Source: Dyella flagellata (GTDB taxonomy: Bacteria; Pseudomonadota; Gammaproteobacteria; Xanthomonadales; Rhodanobacteraceae). From it: a stretch of DNA of 64,000 bases. The notes under the pieces were generated by a model. It saw only the letters and a program-made list of their open reading frames with translations. It ran no database searches and was not told where the DNA came from. Positions 17,110-25,885 of this stretch are shown one piece after another (positions within the stretch are counted from its first letter, which is position 1; every line of letters starts with the position of its first letter). Position numbers and translations under genes: made by a program. The DNA lies in the NCBI RefSeq assembly GCF_030160275.1, contig NZ_BSOA01000028.1, positions 1 through 64,000 on the forward strand. Reading direction: 5' to 3'.

Positions 17110-18060
17110 TCAATGAGGTTGGTCAAGCGGAACGAAGCGATACGCGCTGCCCTGCCCCTCGATATAACCCACTCCCGGAAACGCCAGATGGGCGCCCGCC
17201 ACCAGCTGATGAGACGCAACAAAAGCGTTGAAGCGCTCTGTACGTTGCCTGGCGGCTCGCGACTGATCGACATCATAAATAATGGTCACTGCCGGGTTTG
17301 GAAACTGGATTGCGGCGATATGGATCAGGTCGCCGATGAACGACATCGTCTGCCCCTTGCTTTGCACACGATAGATCGAGTGGCCTGGCGTATGACCCGG
17401 TGCAGGTATGGCCGTAATACCCGGCAACACTTCCGTCTGGCCACTAAATGGTTTCAGGCGACCACTCGCCATGTAGGGCGCGAGGGCAACGCTGGCTTGC
17501 TGGAACAAAGCCTTGTCGACGCCGTCTGCGCCACTTTGGCTCTGCTTGGCAAGGAACAAGTCGACATCTGGCTTGCCAACGAACACTGTGGCATGAGGAA
17601 AAACCGCCCTGCCGGCATGGACAAGACCACCTTCATGATCGGGGTGAAGATGTGTCAGCAGAATGTCATCGATGTCGCCTGGCTCGACGCCAACAGCTTT
17701 GAGACTCGCCATCAGCTTGCCACTATCGCCAGGGCCAAAGAAGTCCCCGGGGCCGGTATCGATAAGGATACGATGCGATCCCTCCACGATAAGGAATGCA
17801 TTGATTGAACTGTCCACGGGATTGGACAAGGAGGCCTGAGTGAGCAACTTGTCCATCTGCGCCGTCGCCACACCTTTAAGCAGGGTATGAGCATCCAGCG
17901 GCACGGTGCCTGCATCTAGCGATATCACGTGAAGATCGCCTAGTTCAAAACGATACTGGCCCGCCGAGGTGGCTTGCGCAGCGCTGGCGATAGCCGCCTG
18001 CTGAGATAGAAGTGCAAGGGTGATCGTCGCACCAAGCATGGTGAGAGTACGAAACTTCAT
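17110..18060 (-). CDS. Exported metallo-beta-lactamase-fold hydrolase
   Basis: 316 residues with signal peptide (MKFRTLTMLGATITLALLSQ, cut near ASA). Zn ligands of the MBL fold are intact: LLTHLHPDHEGG (HxHxDH), PAPGHTPGHS, FIGDLIH and a later GAHLAFPG. The THLHPDH core with a long N-terminal beta region resembles quorum-quenching lactonase-like or other periplasmic MBL hydrolases; the substrate is unknown. Probably periplasmic. The SDR gene 64 nt upstream on the same strand may be co-transcribed. Confidence 0.87.
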   Translation of the reverse strand: MKFRTLTMLGATITLALLSQQAAIASAAQATSAGQYRFELGDLHVISLDAGTVPLDAHTLLKGVATAQMDKLLTQASLSNPVDSSINAFLIVEGSHRILIDTGPGDFFGPGDSGKLMASLKAVGVEPGDIDDILLTHLHPDHEGGLVHAGRAVFPHATVFVGKPDVDLFLAKQSQSGADGVDKALFQQASVALAPYMASGRLKPFSGQTEVLPGITAIPAPGHTPGHSIYRVQSKGQTMSFIGDLIHIAAIQFPNPAVTIIYDVDQSRAARQRTERFNAFVASHQLVAGAHLAFPGVGYIEGQGSAYRFVPLDQPH

Positions 18061-18124
18061 ATGGGATCCTTGGATGGAAACGAGTGAGACGGCATAAGCC
18101 GATGGTCCTGGTGGACCGAATGCA

Positions 18125-18877
18125 TTAAGGATTCAACACCTCAATGCCGGTATCGCCACGGATGCCGAAGGACGTCGCGTTTTCGTATTGGGGTTGCGTC
18201 AACAACGTCACCACGTGCTCCCCGTAGTCACGTAGGCCAAGTGGTTTGCCGAACCCGGCGAGAACCTCTTCGACGCTCTTTCCCTGCCGCCGCGCGTAAG
18301 CTTCCGCCGCCGTACGGCCGAGAGCCGTGGCACCGACGATTTGCCGCGGCACTAGCGCATGAAAGCGAATGCCTAGCCCCTGCTCTTTCGATACGCTATT
18401 GGCGTAGTCCGCCATCAGCCAGACGGTGCGCTTCGCGCCGGCATAACCGCCCGAAAGCGGAGAGCCTTGGATGGCAGCGCCACTGGCGGTGAGAAGTACG
18501 CGGCTGCCCTGCTCCAGAGGTAATCGCAAGGCGGCCTGTACCCAGTGAAACGCCAACTTCACGTCGGTGTTCCAAATTTCGCTGAATGACTCCCAGGTCT
18601 GTGCGTGGAGTAGTGCCATGGTGGGCGTAGCGCCGGCGTTGAGTATCAGCACCGAGGGACGTACCTGCCGTAGCGTGGATTCGGCGAACTCAGGAACCGT
18701 GGCATCGCCAGCTAAAACGGCGGCGCCAGTACGGCTTTTAAGTTCGATGAGAGCGGCCTCCGTGCGGGCCACCACGGTGACCTTCGCGTTCCTCGCCACC
18801 AGCGCCTCCACGATGCCGGAGCCGAGTCCGCGACTGCCACCGATGACGAGAGCATTGCATTGTTCCAGGGACTTCAT
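18125..18877 (-). CDS. Short-chain dehydrogenase/reductase
   Basis: 250 residues. NAD(P)-binding motif GGSRGLGSG at the N-terminus, LNAG in strand 4 (VLILNAGATP) and the active-site pair with Tyr and Lys in GGYAGAK, preceded by TASGAA for the Ser. Cytoplasmic oxidoreductase with unknown substrate. Divergent from the ECF sigma factor gene at 19120 and upstream of the MBL gene. ECF41-type sigma factors often sit beside an oxidoreductase or carboxymuconolactone decarboxylase they control, so this SDR may be the target. Confidence 0.88.
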   Translation of the reverse strand: MKSLEQCNALVIGGSRGLGSGIVEALVARNAKVTVVARTEAALIELKSRTGAAVLAGDATVPEFAESTLRQVRPSVLILNAGATPTMALLHAQTWESFSEIWNTDVKLAFHWVQAALRLPLEQGSRVLLTASGAAIQGSPLSGGYAGAKRTVWLMADYANSVSKEQGLGIRFHALVPRQIVGATALGRTAAEAYARRQGKSVEEVLAGFGKPLGLRDYGEHVVTLLTQPQYENATSFGIRGDTGIEVLNP

Positions 18878-18966
18878 GGGTTTCCTCCCAAGCGATCAGT
18901 ACGCTGTATGGGTTCGCGTTCCGCCACGCCTGCGGCGGACCTCACTGTGGAAACGACCCGACCGGA

Positions 18967-19001
18967 CGAAAAGAATCGGTATCGGCCGCGATTCTTTTTC
19001 G
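18967..19001. promoter_or_regulatory. Inverted repeat between SDR and sigma-factor genes
   Basis: GAAAAGAATCG (18968-18978) pairs with CGATTCTTTTTC (18989-19000) with one bulge. It lies about 90 nt from the SDR start and 120 nt from the sigma-factor start. It could be an operator, or a hairpin in a leader. Confidence 0.4.
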
Positions 19002-19119
19002 CCCCCTGAAACGTATATCCAGATAGGAAGCGGCAGCACCGGATGGGATAGCGCCTCCCGGCGCATAATCAGGGCCGCAGCAAGTCACCGTGACCAACCT
19101 TTAAGGATCAACCGGGTTT

Positions 19120-20037
19120 ATGACCGATACGCCTGCCCTCCCCTCCGCAAGACGCCAGTTGCTCGAACGGATGCTGACCGAAATGCGGCCGCGGCTGCAC
19201 CGCTATGCGGCACGCATGACCGGCTCGGTCGTGGACGGCGATGACGTTGTGCAAGAGACGGTCGTGAAGGCGCTCGACTCGCCACCGGACATCGACGACT
19301 TCTCGGTGCTTGAGCGCTGGCTGGTCCGGGTAACCCACAATACCGCGATCGATTTTTTGCGACGCCGTGCCCGGGAGGACGCGCGCCATGCGGACGAGGA
19401 GCCAGACATGATCATCGACCACTCCCAACGCATGGATGCCTTTGACGCTGCGCTCGTGGGCTTTCGGGTCTTTGTGCAACTACCGCCACTGCAACGCAGT
19501 ACGGTGATCTTCAAGGACGTACTCGGTTACTCACTGGACGAAGTCGCGACTTTCACTGGCAGCAGCGTACCGGCGGTCAAGTCGGCGCTGCAGCGCGGCC
19601 GCGCCCGCCTGAAAGAGCTTACCCATAGGCCGGATGAAACCCCCGAACCCGTGCTCGATGCGCACGAACATCGCTTGCTGCTCGCTTATGCATCGCGTTT
19701 CAACGCACGGGATTTCGACGCAGTGCGGGATATGTTGGCGGACGAAGTCAAGCTCAACCTGGTCAATCGCATTCAGGCGAACGGCAAGGCGCAAGTGTCC
19801 AACTACTTCGGGCATTACAGCCGCCATGGCGGCCTGCAGCTAGGTGTGGGCCTCGTCGACGGCAAGCCCGCGCTGCTCGTGTTCGATGCCGAGGACATGG
19901 ACGGTGCCCCCTTGTATTTCATGGTGATCGAGTGGAGCGGTCATCAGGTCGCCTCGATTCGCGATTTTCGCTATACGCGCTATGCGCTTGACGGCGCGCA
20001 GGTCGTCGTCGTTGAGCGACCAGGGCCAGTCTTGTAG
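19120..20037 (+). CDS. ECF RNA polymerase sigma factor with C-terminal SnoaL-like domain (ECF41 type)
   Basis: 305 residues. Region 2 (about 20-90; DDVVQETVVKALDSPPDIDD, then RWLVRVTHNTAIDFLRRR) binds the -10 element and core RNA polymerase. Region 4 (about 125-170; PPLQRSTVIFKDVLGYSLDE, SVPAVKSALQRGRARLKEL) binds the -35. The C-terminal ~120 residues form an NTF2/SnoaL-like domain (YASRFNARDFDAVRDMLADE), characteristic of ECF41, where it replaces a separate anti-sigma factor and adjusts activity. Its target is probably the divergent SDR and/or MBL genes. MITE-1 copy D begins 7 nt after the stop. Confidence 0.9.
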   Translation: MTDTPALPSARRQLLERMLTEMRPRLHRYAARMTGSVVDGDDVVQETVVKALDSPPDIDDFSVLERWLVRVTHNTAIDFLRRRAREDARHADEEPDMIIDHSQRMDAFDAALVGFRVFVQLPPLQRSTVIFKDVLGYSLDEVATFTGSSVPAVKSALQRGRARLKELTHRPDETPEPVLDAHEHRLLLAYASRFNARDFDAVRDMLADEVKLNLVNRIQANGKAQVSNYFGHYSRHGGLQLGVGLVDGKPALLVFDAEDMDGAPLYFMVIEWSGHQVASIRDFRYTRYALDGAQVVVVERPGPVL

Positions 20038-20043
20038 CGGCGG

Positions 20044-20086
20044 GGCAATTGGGCCACCCACTATTTGAATCTCAAGCGCGACGGAG
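20044..20086 (+). mobile_element. MITE-1 copy D (left end)
   Basis: GGCAATTGGGCCACCCACTA, then TTTGAATCTCAAGCGCGACG matches the left end of MITE-1; the right end is missing. It sits between the convergent sigma-factor and kinase-effector genes. Confidence 0.75.
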
Positions 20087-20126
20087 TAGAGAGATGCGCG
20101 GACTCCATTCCTAATTTTCTTTCAAG

Positions 20127-21743
20127 CTACCTCGGCCAAACAGCAGCATCATTTAATTGGCCTGCTAAAGTTTGCATGGTTACGGTAGGAGGTTCATCGT
20201 CTGCGTTAGAAGATCCAGCGAAGGCCGCGCGACAGAAATTATCCAACGCAGTCTTTGGTTCTATTTCATTGAGGTGATTCAATAGTGCACCCGCAGACTC
20301 ATTTCGCCCAAAAAGATTCTTGTAAACCATCTGGATGTAACGCTTGATATCGTCTTTCTGGGCGGTGTAGCGCCTTTCATCGCTAACTGTCCCGTCGTCT
20401 GGATCCAAATTGGTAGTCTCCCCGAAGTCCCCGAGAAGAGCATCGCCTGTTTGGGAGATCATCACATTATCAGCCTTTACGTCCCCATGGGCACGGAGAT
20501 TCGCATGCATATGACTGAGCACTTGGAGGGTCTGCCGAAGCCAAGTCGATACACTGGCTTTATTGGCGCCCCCTTCAACTCTTGATAAAAGGTCTCCAGC
20601 TGCCAATTCCATACCCACAAAATAGGTATCGCCATGTAAGACTGCTCCATGAAAAGTTGGGGCATGGCGGTGGCTAGACATGGCATCCAAAGTACCGATC
20701 TCGTCATTTTGCTTTTTCTTGGCAAGATCGTCAAATTGTCGCATTCCCACGCTCTCTGGCTGCTTCATCTTTTTCACGACGATCTTTCCGAAATACTTAT
20801 ATTTCCCTTTACTCAACTGGCGATTGAGTTCCATGGTAAAAAATTTCGCGCCACTGCCCTTGCCACGAAAGGGTGCCCTCTGAATGATCACTCGATAGCG
20901 AGGCCCGCCTACATTCAAACGAACCACTTTGGTCTCGTTCTCCTCCAAATCGGCCAGGTCAACCAACATAGGTTTTATCTTGTCAAAAGCCATTGAATAA
21001 ACCTTCTCCTTGGCCGATTGCGTGGCTACATTCTGTGGCTGCACGGAGTCCCCATCATCGGCCAGCTCATCCTCCATATCGCGAAATACGAACTGGCGAA
21101 CCTGCCCAACACCTGGATGAGTCTGACTAAGGGATTTCGACCCGGACATGGCGTTCAATTGCAGGGCCAGCCCTCCCATCCTGTCCGCTTCTTTCTCCAG
21201 CCCTTCATTATCATTGATATTTATTTTGTCTTTCATTTGGAGGGTGGGCTTTACCCTCCCTTGTTTTTGTTGAACTACATGCCAAGCTTCATGAGGCAAG
21301 TGCTTCTCCTGTCCCGGCCCAAGGTGGATGTCGAGGCCTTGGGCGTAGGCGTGCGCGTTGAGCTGCGCAGGCTTCGCCGAGTTGTAATGCACCCGGACCG
21401 CATCCATGGAAATACCGGAAAGCGATTCGACGCCGTTTTTGAGGTTATCCGGCAGACCCCCAGCGGAAGAGGCCTTCCCTGCCCCGGCTTGCGGCGACGC
21501 CTGCTGCAGAGTTTCCAGGCGCCGTCGTTGTGCTGTTTGCCTGGGGCTGCTCTGGAGCCTCTCCTGGGTCTGTTGTTGCGCCTTCTGGCGTGGGCTATCG
21601 GCCACCGCCGCATCTTCTTGCCGCTGTAGCAAGCTGCTGCTGCCGGATGCTGCTGGCGCCCCTTGCTCCTTCTGCAGGGAATCCAGGGTTGACTGTTCGG
21701 AGGGGGCATGTTGTTGCATGAATGATCGCCGTAGACTGGCCAC
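20127..21743 (-). CDS. eCIS-type effector: DUF4157 core domain fused to a protein-kinase-like domain
   Basis: 538 residues from a GTG start (GAGGA 5 nt upstream). Residues ~1-95 are Gln/Ser-rich and disordered. Residues ~100-195 are a DUF4157 (eCIS-core) domain with HEAWHVVQQ (151-159) and EKEADRMG, a putative zinc metalloprotease fold found in cargo of extracellular contractile injection systems. The C-terminal ~300 residues are kinase-like: VVKKMK, HGDVKADN (His419, Asp421, Asn426) and DFG (439-441), so catalytic residues appear intact. The likely role is a toxin or host-modifying kinase delivered by an eCIS. No eCIS structural gene or obvious antidote is adjacent. A second DUF4157 protein is at 56716. 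Confidence 0.85.
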   Translation of the reverse strand: MASLRRSFMQQHAPSEQSTLDSLQKEQGAPAASGSSSLLQRQEDAAVADSPRQKAQQQTQERLQSSPRQTAQRRRLETLQQASPQAGAGKASSAGGLPDNLKNGVESLSGISMDAVRVHYNSAKPAQLNAHAYAQGLDIHLGPGQEKHLPHEAWHVVQQKQGRVKPTLQMKDKININDNEGLEKEADRMGGLALQLNAMSGSKSLSQTHPGVGQVRQFVFRDMEDELADDGDSVQPQNVATQSAKEKVYSMAFDKIKPMLVDLADLEENETKVVRLNVGGPRYRVIIQRAPFRGKGSGAKFFTMELNRQLSKGKYKYFGKIVVKKMKQPESVGMRQFDDLAKKKQNDEIGTLDAMSSHRHAPTFHGAVLHGDTYFVGMELAAGDLLSRVEGGANKASVSTWLRQTLQVLSHMHANLRAHGDVKADNVMISQTGDALLGDFGETTNLDPDDGTVSDERRYTAQKDDIKRYIQMVYKNLFGRNESAGALLNHLNEIEPKTALDNFCRAAFAGSSNADDEPPTVTMQTLAGQLNDAAVWPR

Positions 21744-21943
21744 TATTCCTCATGCCATCTTAAAGAGCCTTGCCCATGGCTAACCATCAGCAAAATGCTG
21801 ATCTTTACAGTCTTGCCAAGACGAGGCTTGGGCCAGCGCGCCATTTCCATTGCACGCCGTTCGATGAAAGAACACTCTAACCCTGGGGTTTCCACACGTT
21901 TCCCGCATATTCCTTCGGGAAGGAACAATCACAAGGAATGCAT

Positions 21944-22510
21944 ATGAAATCGTGGCGCAATGTCGGCAAGCTGACATTGGAGGCGGCCGTATTTGGCATC
22001 GGCTTTGTCATGCTGGCCCGTGTCCTCGGGTTTCAGTCCCCCTGGCTCTGGTTGCAGGCGATGTTCTTCTTCCTGGGACTGGCGAAAACGGCCCAACCCT
22101 TGTTCATGCTTCGAATGCCATCAGCTATTCGGGCGGTTAGCCCTCAGGCAGCCGCATCAAGACGCCATGATTGGCTTGGCGTTCGCCGGTTTGGGGAGTT
22201 CCTTCGTAACTCGCCCAATCGCCATCTCAATCGTTCGGTCTATCTGACCAAGGGGAGGCGAAATTTCGCCGATCTAAGTCGCCAGTTGGAGTCGTCCGAA
22301 GCCATCCACTTTTGGGCCGCGGTTCTATTTACCCCTTACATCGCCTACATCGGTTTTAAGGGTTATATCGCAGAAACGGTATTGTTCTTGGTTATCCAAG
22401 TCGTCTTTAACATCTACCCAGTTCTGCATCTTCGCCTCGTTCGCGCTCGGCTGTCCCATCTATTAGGCGAGGACAAACGTCGTGTAATGGTCCCTTCCCT
22501 ACCAAATTAA
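21944..22510 (+). CDS. Membrane protein, CrtO-like acyltransferase family (tentative)
   Basis: 188 residues from ATG 21944 (AAGGA 6 nt upstream; an earlier in-frame ATG at 21938 overlaps that site). Hydrophobic segments lie at about 10-28, 30-48 and 120-150. The motifs LNRSVYLTKGRR, AAVLFTPYIAY and NIYPVLHLRLVRARL recall small membrane acyltransferases related to glycosyl-diaponeurosporenoate acyltransferase (CrtO), where a comparable NPYPIMVQRYNRPRL is conserved. The match is weak and the substrate unknown. A diverged copy of its 3' end survives as a fragment at 26651-26764. Confidence 0.55.
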   Translation: MKSWRNVGKLTLEAAVFGIGFVMLARVLGFQSPWLWLQAMFFFLGLAKTAQPLFMLRMPSAIRAVSPQAAASRRHDWLGVRRFGEFLRNSPNRHLNRSVYLTKGRRNFADLSRQLESSEAIHFWAAVLFTPYIAYIGFKGYIAETVLFLVIQVVFNIYPVLHLRLVRARLSHLLGEDKRRVMVPSLPN

Positions 22511-22802
22511 CCGAATGCCGCCACCAGTGTCCCGATCGAGAGATACAAGACCCGGCTGTGCGCCTTGCTGACCGCAAGACGTCCGGCCCGGTCTCGGACA
22601 GATCGAACAGCTTTGGGCGCCCGTAAAGTTAGAGCTGGCTAAATCCTGGATGTTCCGTTTGTTCTACATGTCACCGGGCCAGGCATCGATATCGTCGTCG
22701 CGTCTGCTCACTCCGACATTACTTGCTCGTAACATCAAGCGAACCAAGTGCGTGACTGTCAGGCAAGGGGCCGAGCAGTGGAAAGCCCGGCCCCTATAAT
22801 CC
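22511..22802. other. 292-bp gap, nothing clear
   Basis: Between the CrtO-like gene and the stop of the convergent secreted protein. No gene, repeat family or clear terminator was found. Confidence 0.35.
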
Positions 22803-23336
22803 TTACAAGGCCTGATGCGAACACGTGACCTGCGTATTCCAGTCGGCATAACTTCCCTTCGGGTTGTGCTCCCACGCCCACACATGGATCTCGTAAAATG
22901 CCGGTAACCCGTAGCGATTGGGCGCGGCGATATAGTTGAGCAGATTCCCATCGAGTGCCGGCACAGAGTTCGGCGGATTTTTGGCTTGCCAGATGCTTGC
23001 AAGCACGATGAATTCGACACCGACGAGTCTCATTTCACCGTTCACCATAGGCTCGTAGATGAGCGCCTGTGGTTGGTCCGGGTTCAGTACGCCCGAACTG
23101 ATGCGCGAAGGCAGCACCAGGTGCACGCCCATGGCTCCAGTGTCCGGCCCGCTGACACAGGGCGTCGCCGTCACGAAACCCTCATGAAACGCTACGTTGA
23201 TGTCGACATAGCGCGCGGTGGCACTGTGCACCCTGTCGATCAATGGTGTGGCCTCGTCGCCAGCAGCGAGCATAGGAAGTGCTAGGAAAGACATCGCCAG
23301 CAGTGAATGGATGAGCTTGCTTGTAGAGCGATTCAT
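22803..23336 (-). CDS. Secreted conserved protein of unknown function
   Basis: 177 residues. Signal peptide (MNRSTSKLIHSLLAMSFLAL, cleavage near AAG) and a strong ribosome-binding site (GAGGAGGC). The mature part has TARYVDINVAFHEGFV, TPCVSGPDTGAMGVH, YEPMVNGEMRLVGVEFIV and YEIHVWAWEHNPKGSYADWN, with His, Cys and Trp residues that could bind a metal. I recall unnamed proteins with this pattern but cannot assign a function. It follows the DUF4242 gene by 34 nt in one operon, divergent from a LysR regulator. Confidence 0.75.
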   Translation of the reverse strand: MNRSTSKLIHSLLAMSFLALPMLAAGDEATPLIDRVHSATARYVDINVAFHEGFVTATPCVSGPDTGAMGVHLVLPSRISSGVLNPDQPQALIYEPMVNGEMRLVGVEFIVLASIWQAKNPPNSVPALDGNLLNYIAAPNRYGLPAFYEIHVWAWEHNPKGSYADWNTQVTCSHQAL

Positions 23337-23370
23337 GGTTCGCCTCCTCGGAAGCGCGGCTGCCGCGCCT

Positions 23371-23655
23371 TTAATTGTTGGCGGTCAGCGGGTCGATGAT
23401 CTGCGGAATCTCTACAATGCGCGTGATGGGGATCCCGCTGAGCTCTGCATGCTTGCGGATCGCTTCCTCATTGGCGGCAAGGTAGATGCAGAAGGTCTTG
23501 TCGCCCGCTACATAGCTGTGTTGCCACTGGATGCCGTCGCCGATCTGCTCGATGGCGCGATTCGAGGCGCGAGCGGCACCGCACAATTCCAGGATCGACA
23601 TGCCGCCAATGCCCGGGATGTCGCGCTCGATAAGGTATCTCTTTAGGTGCGCCAT
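23371..23655 (-). CDS. DUF4242 (nickel-binding-like) small protein
   Basis: 94 residues, after a strong GGGAGGAAAACTC leader. Motifs MAHLKRYLIERDIPGIGGMS, WQHSYVAGDKTFCIYLAANE and EAIRKHAELSGIPITRIVEI fit the DUF4242 family, some of which bind nickel. It is a cytoplasmic ferredoxin-like fold protein with unclear role. First gene of a two-gene operon with the secreted protein at 22803. The LysR regulator is divergent and is the likely controller. Confidence 0.85.
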   Translation of the reverse strand: MAHLKRYLIERDIPGIGGMSILELCGAARASNRAIEQIGDGIQWQHSYVAGDKTFCIYLAANEEAIRKHAELSGIPITRIVEIPQIIDPLTANN

Positions 23656-23728
23656 GAGTTTTCCTCCCTCATTGCGCCAATTTTCGGCCGCCCGCGCGGT
23701 ATATTAAAGCTAAGAGTTCTTGGCACAG

Positions 23729-23745
23729 CTAAAGATTACCTTTAG
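23729..23745. promoter_or_regulatory. Operator-like inverted repeat before the LysR gene
   Basis: CTAAAG, 5 nt, CTTTAG: perfect arms ending 4 nt before the LysR start, so it overlaps the ribosome-binding region. Probably a site for LysR autorepression and divergent control. Confidence 0.45.
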
Positions 23746-23749
23746 GGTC

Positions 23750-24700
23750 ATGGCACTTACGCATCTGAAGTCCCTACAGGCGCTCGAGTTGGCGTTGCGG
23801 CTGGGGTCGCTGCAGGCTGCGGCGCGCGCACTTTGGGTAACACCTGCGGCAGTCGGGCAGCGCATTAAAGCGCTTGAGGAATACCTGGGGATCGATCTGG
23901 TCGTGCGCGGCAGGCAGGGTCTCCGGCCTACGCCCGAACTCTCGGGGGCGATCGAGCACCTGCGGGCTGCATTCCAGGAGCTTGGCACCGTCGACACGAT
24001 GTTGAACCTGCAGCGCGGAGACGAGATTCATATCGCGGCTATCGCAGACTTCGCCGATCTCTGGTTGAAGCCGCGCATTGAGGACTTCAAAGCCGCGTAT
24101 CCACATGTTCTGTTCTGCATCAATGGCGAAGGCGATGCGCCGTTGCGCATTGGTCAGATCGATTGCGCGATCAGCTTCGGTCCCCAGCACACCAATGCCA
24201 CCGACGACCTGCTCTTTGGGGATTTCCTGCTCCCCATCAGCTCTCCGGAAATCGCGCATCGCATAGCCAACCTTGCCCTGCGCGACTGCCTCGAGGGCTG
24301 GCCCTTATTGCATCTGGATTTCTACAAGGAGGATCCGGGCGCGCCGAACTGGTCAAGCTGGATCAAGGTCCAGCATCTAAAGCGAACCGAGCCCAATCGT
24401 GGCATTCGTTTTCAGCGGATCAGTGCCGCGCTCGAGGCGATACGCGCGAATGCTGGTTTCGCCATCTGCGGACTGGCATTGTTGGGCGAAGACATCGGTG
24501 ACGGTTCACTCAACCTGCCGTTTCCGGTATCGACCGGACACTGGACGACACATGTCTTTCAAGCGCGCTTTCATCCCGAGGCCCTGCTCCGGCCACAAGT
24601 GACGTGCTTTCGCCATTGGCTGCAGGGCCAGGCCACAGGCACCAGGGATTGGCTTTTGCAGTTCGCGCAGTCGGCGAAAGCTTCGAATATGAAGTGGTAG
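23750..24700 (+). CDS. LysR-family transcriptional regulator (GcvA-like)
   Basis: 316 residues from ATG 23750; an upstream TTG frame is disregarded. N-terminal winged HTH: LKSLQALELALRLGSLQAAA, then RALWVTPAAVGQRIKALEEY. The rest is the periplasmic-binding-protein-like effector domain (IHIAAIADFADLWLKPRIED and on). HTH and domain order resemble the GcvA/AmpR subgroup. It is divergent from the DUF4242/secreted-protein operon, the likely target. Inducer unknown. Confidence 0.9.
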   Translation: MALTHLKSLQALELALRLGSLQAAARALWVTPAAVGQRIKALEEYLGIDLVVRGRQGLRPTPELSGAIEHLRAAFQELGTVDTMLNLQRGDEIHIAAIADFADLWLKPRIEDFKAAYPHVLFCINGEGDAPLRIGQIDCAISFGPQHTNATDDLLFGDFLLPISSPEIAHRIANLALRDCLEGWPLLHLDFYKEDPGAPNWSSWIKVQHLKRTEPNRGIRFQRISAALEAIRANAGFAICGLALLGEDIGDGSLNLPFPVSTGHWTTHVFQARFHPEALLRPQVTCFRHWLQGQATGTRDWLLQFAQSAKASNMKW

Positions 24701-24803
24701 AGCATCCAATACGATCACCTGCCGGCAAGTGTTTGAGGCGTTCGCCCGCGAGAGGCAGGCACACCCGACACCAAACCTTGAGCCGAACAGATTGGATTTT
24801 GGT

Positions 24804-24825
24804 GCAGCCTGAATATTTAGGCTGC
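24804..24825 (+). terminator. Hairpin after the LysR gene
   Basis: GCAGCCT, 8 nt, AGGCTGC (24804-24825), about 100 nt past the LysR stop. No U-tract. Confidence 0.3.
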
Positions 24826-24866
24826 TTGGCGGAGGGCTAATTCAAGGGTGGCTCCGATAGCCGCCC
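24826..24866 (+). mobile_element. MITE-1 copy G (right end)
   Basis: GGCGGAGGGCTAATTCAAGG, then GTGGCTCCGATAGCCGCCCT matches the right end of MITE-1. The left part is absent; compare copies A and C. Confidence 0.6.
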
Positions 24867-24906
24867 TTGACCAATCATTCAACGGCGCAAGCGGTCGGGC
24901 CACGAG

Positions 24907-25824
24907 CTACTGCATCACCAATACCGTCTTGCCGCGTGAATGACCGGTCTCGACATGCCGATGCGCATCGGCCGCCGCTTCAAGAGCGAAGACACGGCCG
25001 ACCGGCACCCGCAGCTTTCCCGCTTCATAAAGCGCCACCAGGGAGGCAAGGCGTTCGGTCGAGCGCTGAGTGCCGATCCGTTTGACGCCGTAGCGTTCGG
25101 ACGCAGGGTCGAAGGCAAGGGTAACGACGCGTGCGGCATCGCTCGTGAGCGCGACCGAAGTTCGGATCGGCTCCTCTCCGCCCACCGCGATCAGCGCCGC
25201 ATCGATGCCCTCCGGCGCGGCACGCCGCAGATTGCCCTCCAGGTCGCCATGATAGTCAACCGGGATGGCGCCCAGCTCGCGCAGATAGGCGTGGTTATCG
25301 GGACTTGCCGTGCCGATAACTCGCACGCCATGCGCGGCGGCGATCTGCACCGCGAAGCTGCCGACGCCGCCAGCGGCGGCATGGACTATGAGCGTCTGCC
25401 CGGCTCTCAGCGCCAGTGCATCGAGCGCGGTGCTCGCGGCCTGCCCCGAAGCCGACAGCGCACCCGCCTCGGGCCAGCTCATCGCATCCGGCTTGCGAAC
25501 GAACTGCCCGGCCGGGACGACGATCATTTCCGCATAGGCTCCATCCAGGGACCAGCCGAGGATCGCATCGCCGGTGTCGAAGCCCGCGACCTTTCCGCCC
25601 GTTTCGCCGATCGTGCCGGCGAACTCCAGGCCCAGCGATTGCGGGAATTTCGCGGGCGCCCATTGTCGAAGAGCGCCCGAGCGGTAAGCGGTGTCGAAAG
25701 GCTGCACGCCGGCAGCCTCCACATTGACCAGGACCTCGCCCTCTTTCGGGTTGGGACGCGGCTTCTCGGCCATTTTCAGAACCTCGGGCGGACCATAAGC
25801 TTCGAATATGACGGCGCGTGGCAT
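24907..25824 (-). CDS. Zinc-independent MDR-type NADPH oxidoreductase (quinone reductase-like)
   Basis: 305 residues. GroES-like N-terminal domain (MPRAVIFEAYGPPEVLKMAE), then a Rossmann domain with HAAAGGVGSFAVQ (NADPH-binding) and QPFDTAYRSG for the substrate pocket. No catalytic-zinc Cys set, so quinone oxidoreductase-like (QOR). Cytoplasmic; likely detoxifies quinones or enals. Divergent from the TetR regulator at 25886, with the palindrome 25868-25880 between them, so it is probably induced when TetR releases its operator. Confidence 0.9.
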   Translation of the reverse strand: MPRAVIFEAYGPPEVLKMAEKPRPNPKEGEVLVNVEAAGVQPFDTAYRSGALRQWAPAKFPQSLGLEFAGTIGETGGKVAGFDTGDAILGWSLDGAYAEMIVVPAGQFVRKPDAMSWPEAGALSASGQAASTALDALALRAGQTLIVHAAAGGVGSFAVQIAAAHGVRVIGTASPDNHAYLRELGAIPVDYHGDLEGNLRRAAPEGIDAALIAVGGEEPIRTSVALTSDAARVVTLAFDPASERYGVKRIGTQRSTERLASLVALYEAGKLRVPVGRVFALEAAADAHRHVETGHSRGKTVLVMQ

Positions 25825-25867
25825 CGCAGTCTCCCGAGTACAATCAATGTTAGGCTCGCATGAACAT

Positions 25868-25880
25868 TATAGTCACTATA
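25868..25880. promoter_or_regulatory. TetR-type operator
   Basis: TATAGTCACTATA, a perfect palindrome around one central base. It lies 6 nt before the TetR start and 44 nt before the oxidoreductase start. Confidence 0.65.
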
Positions 25881-25885
25881 CAATT

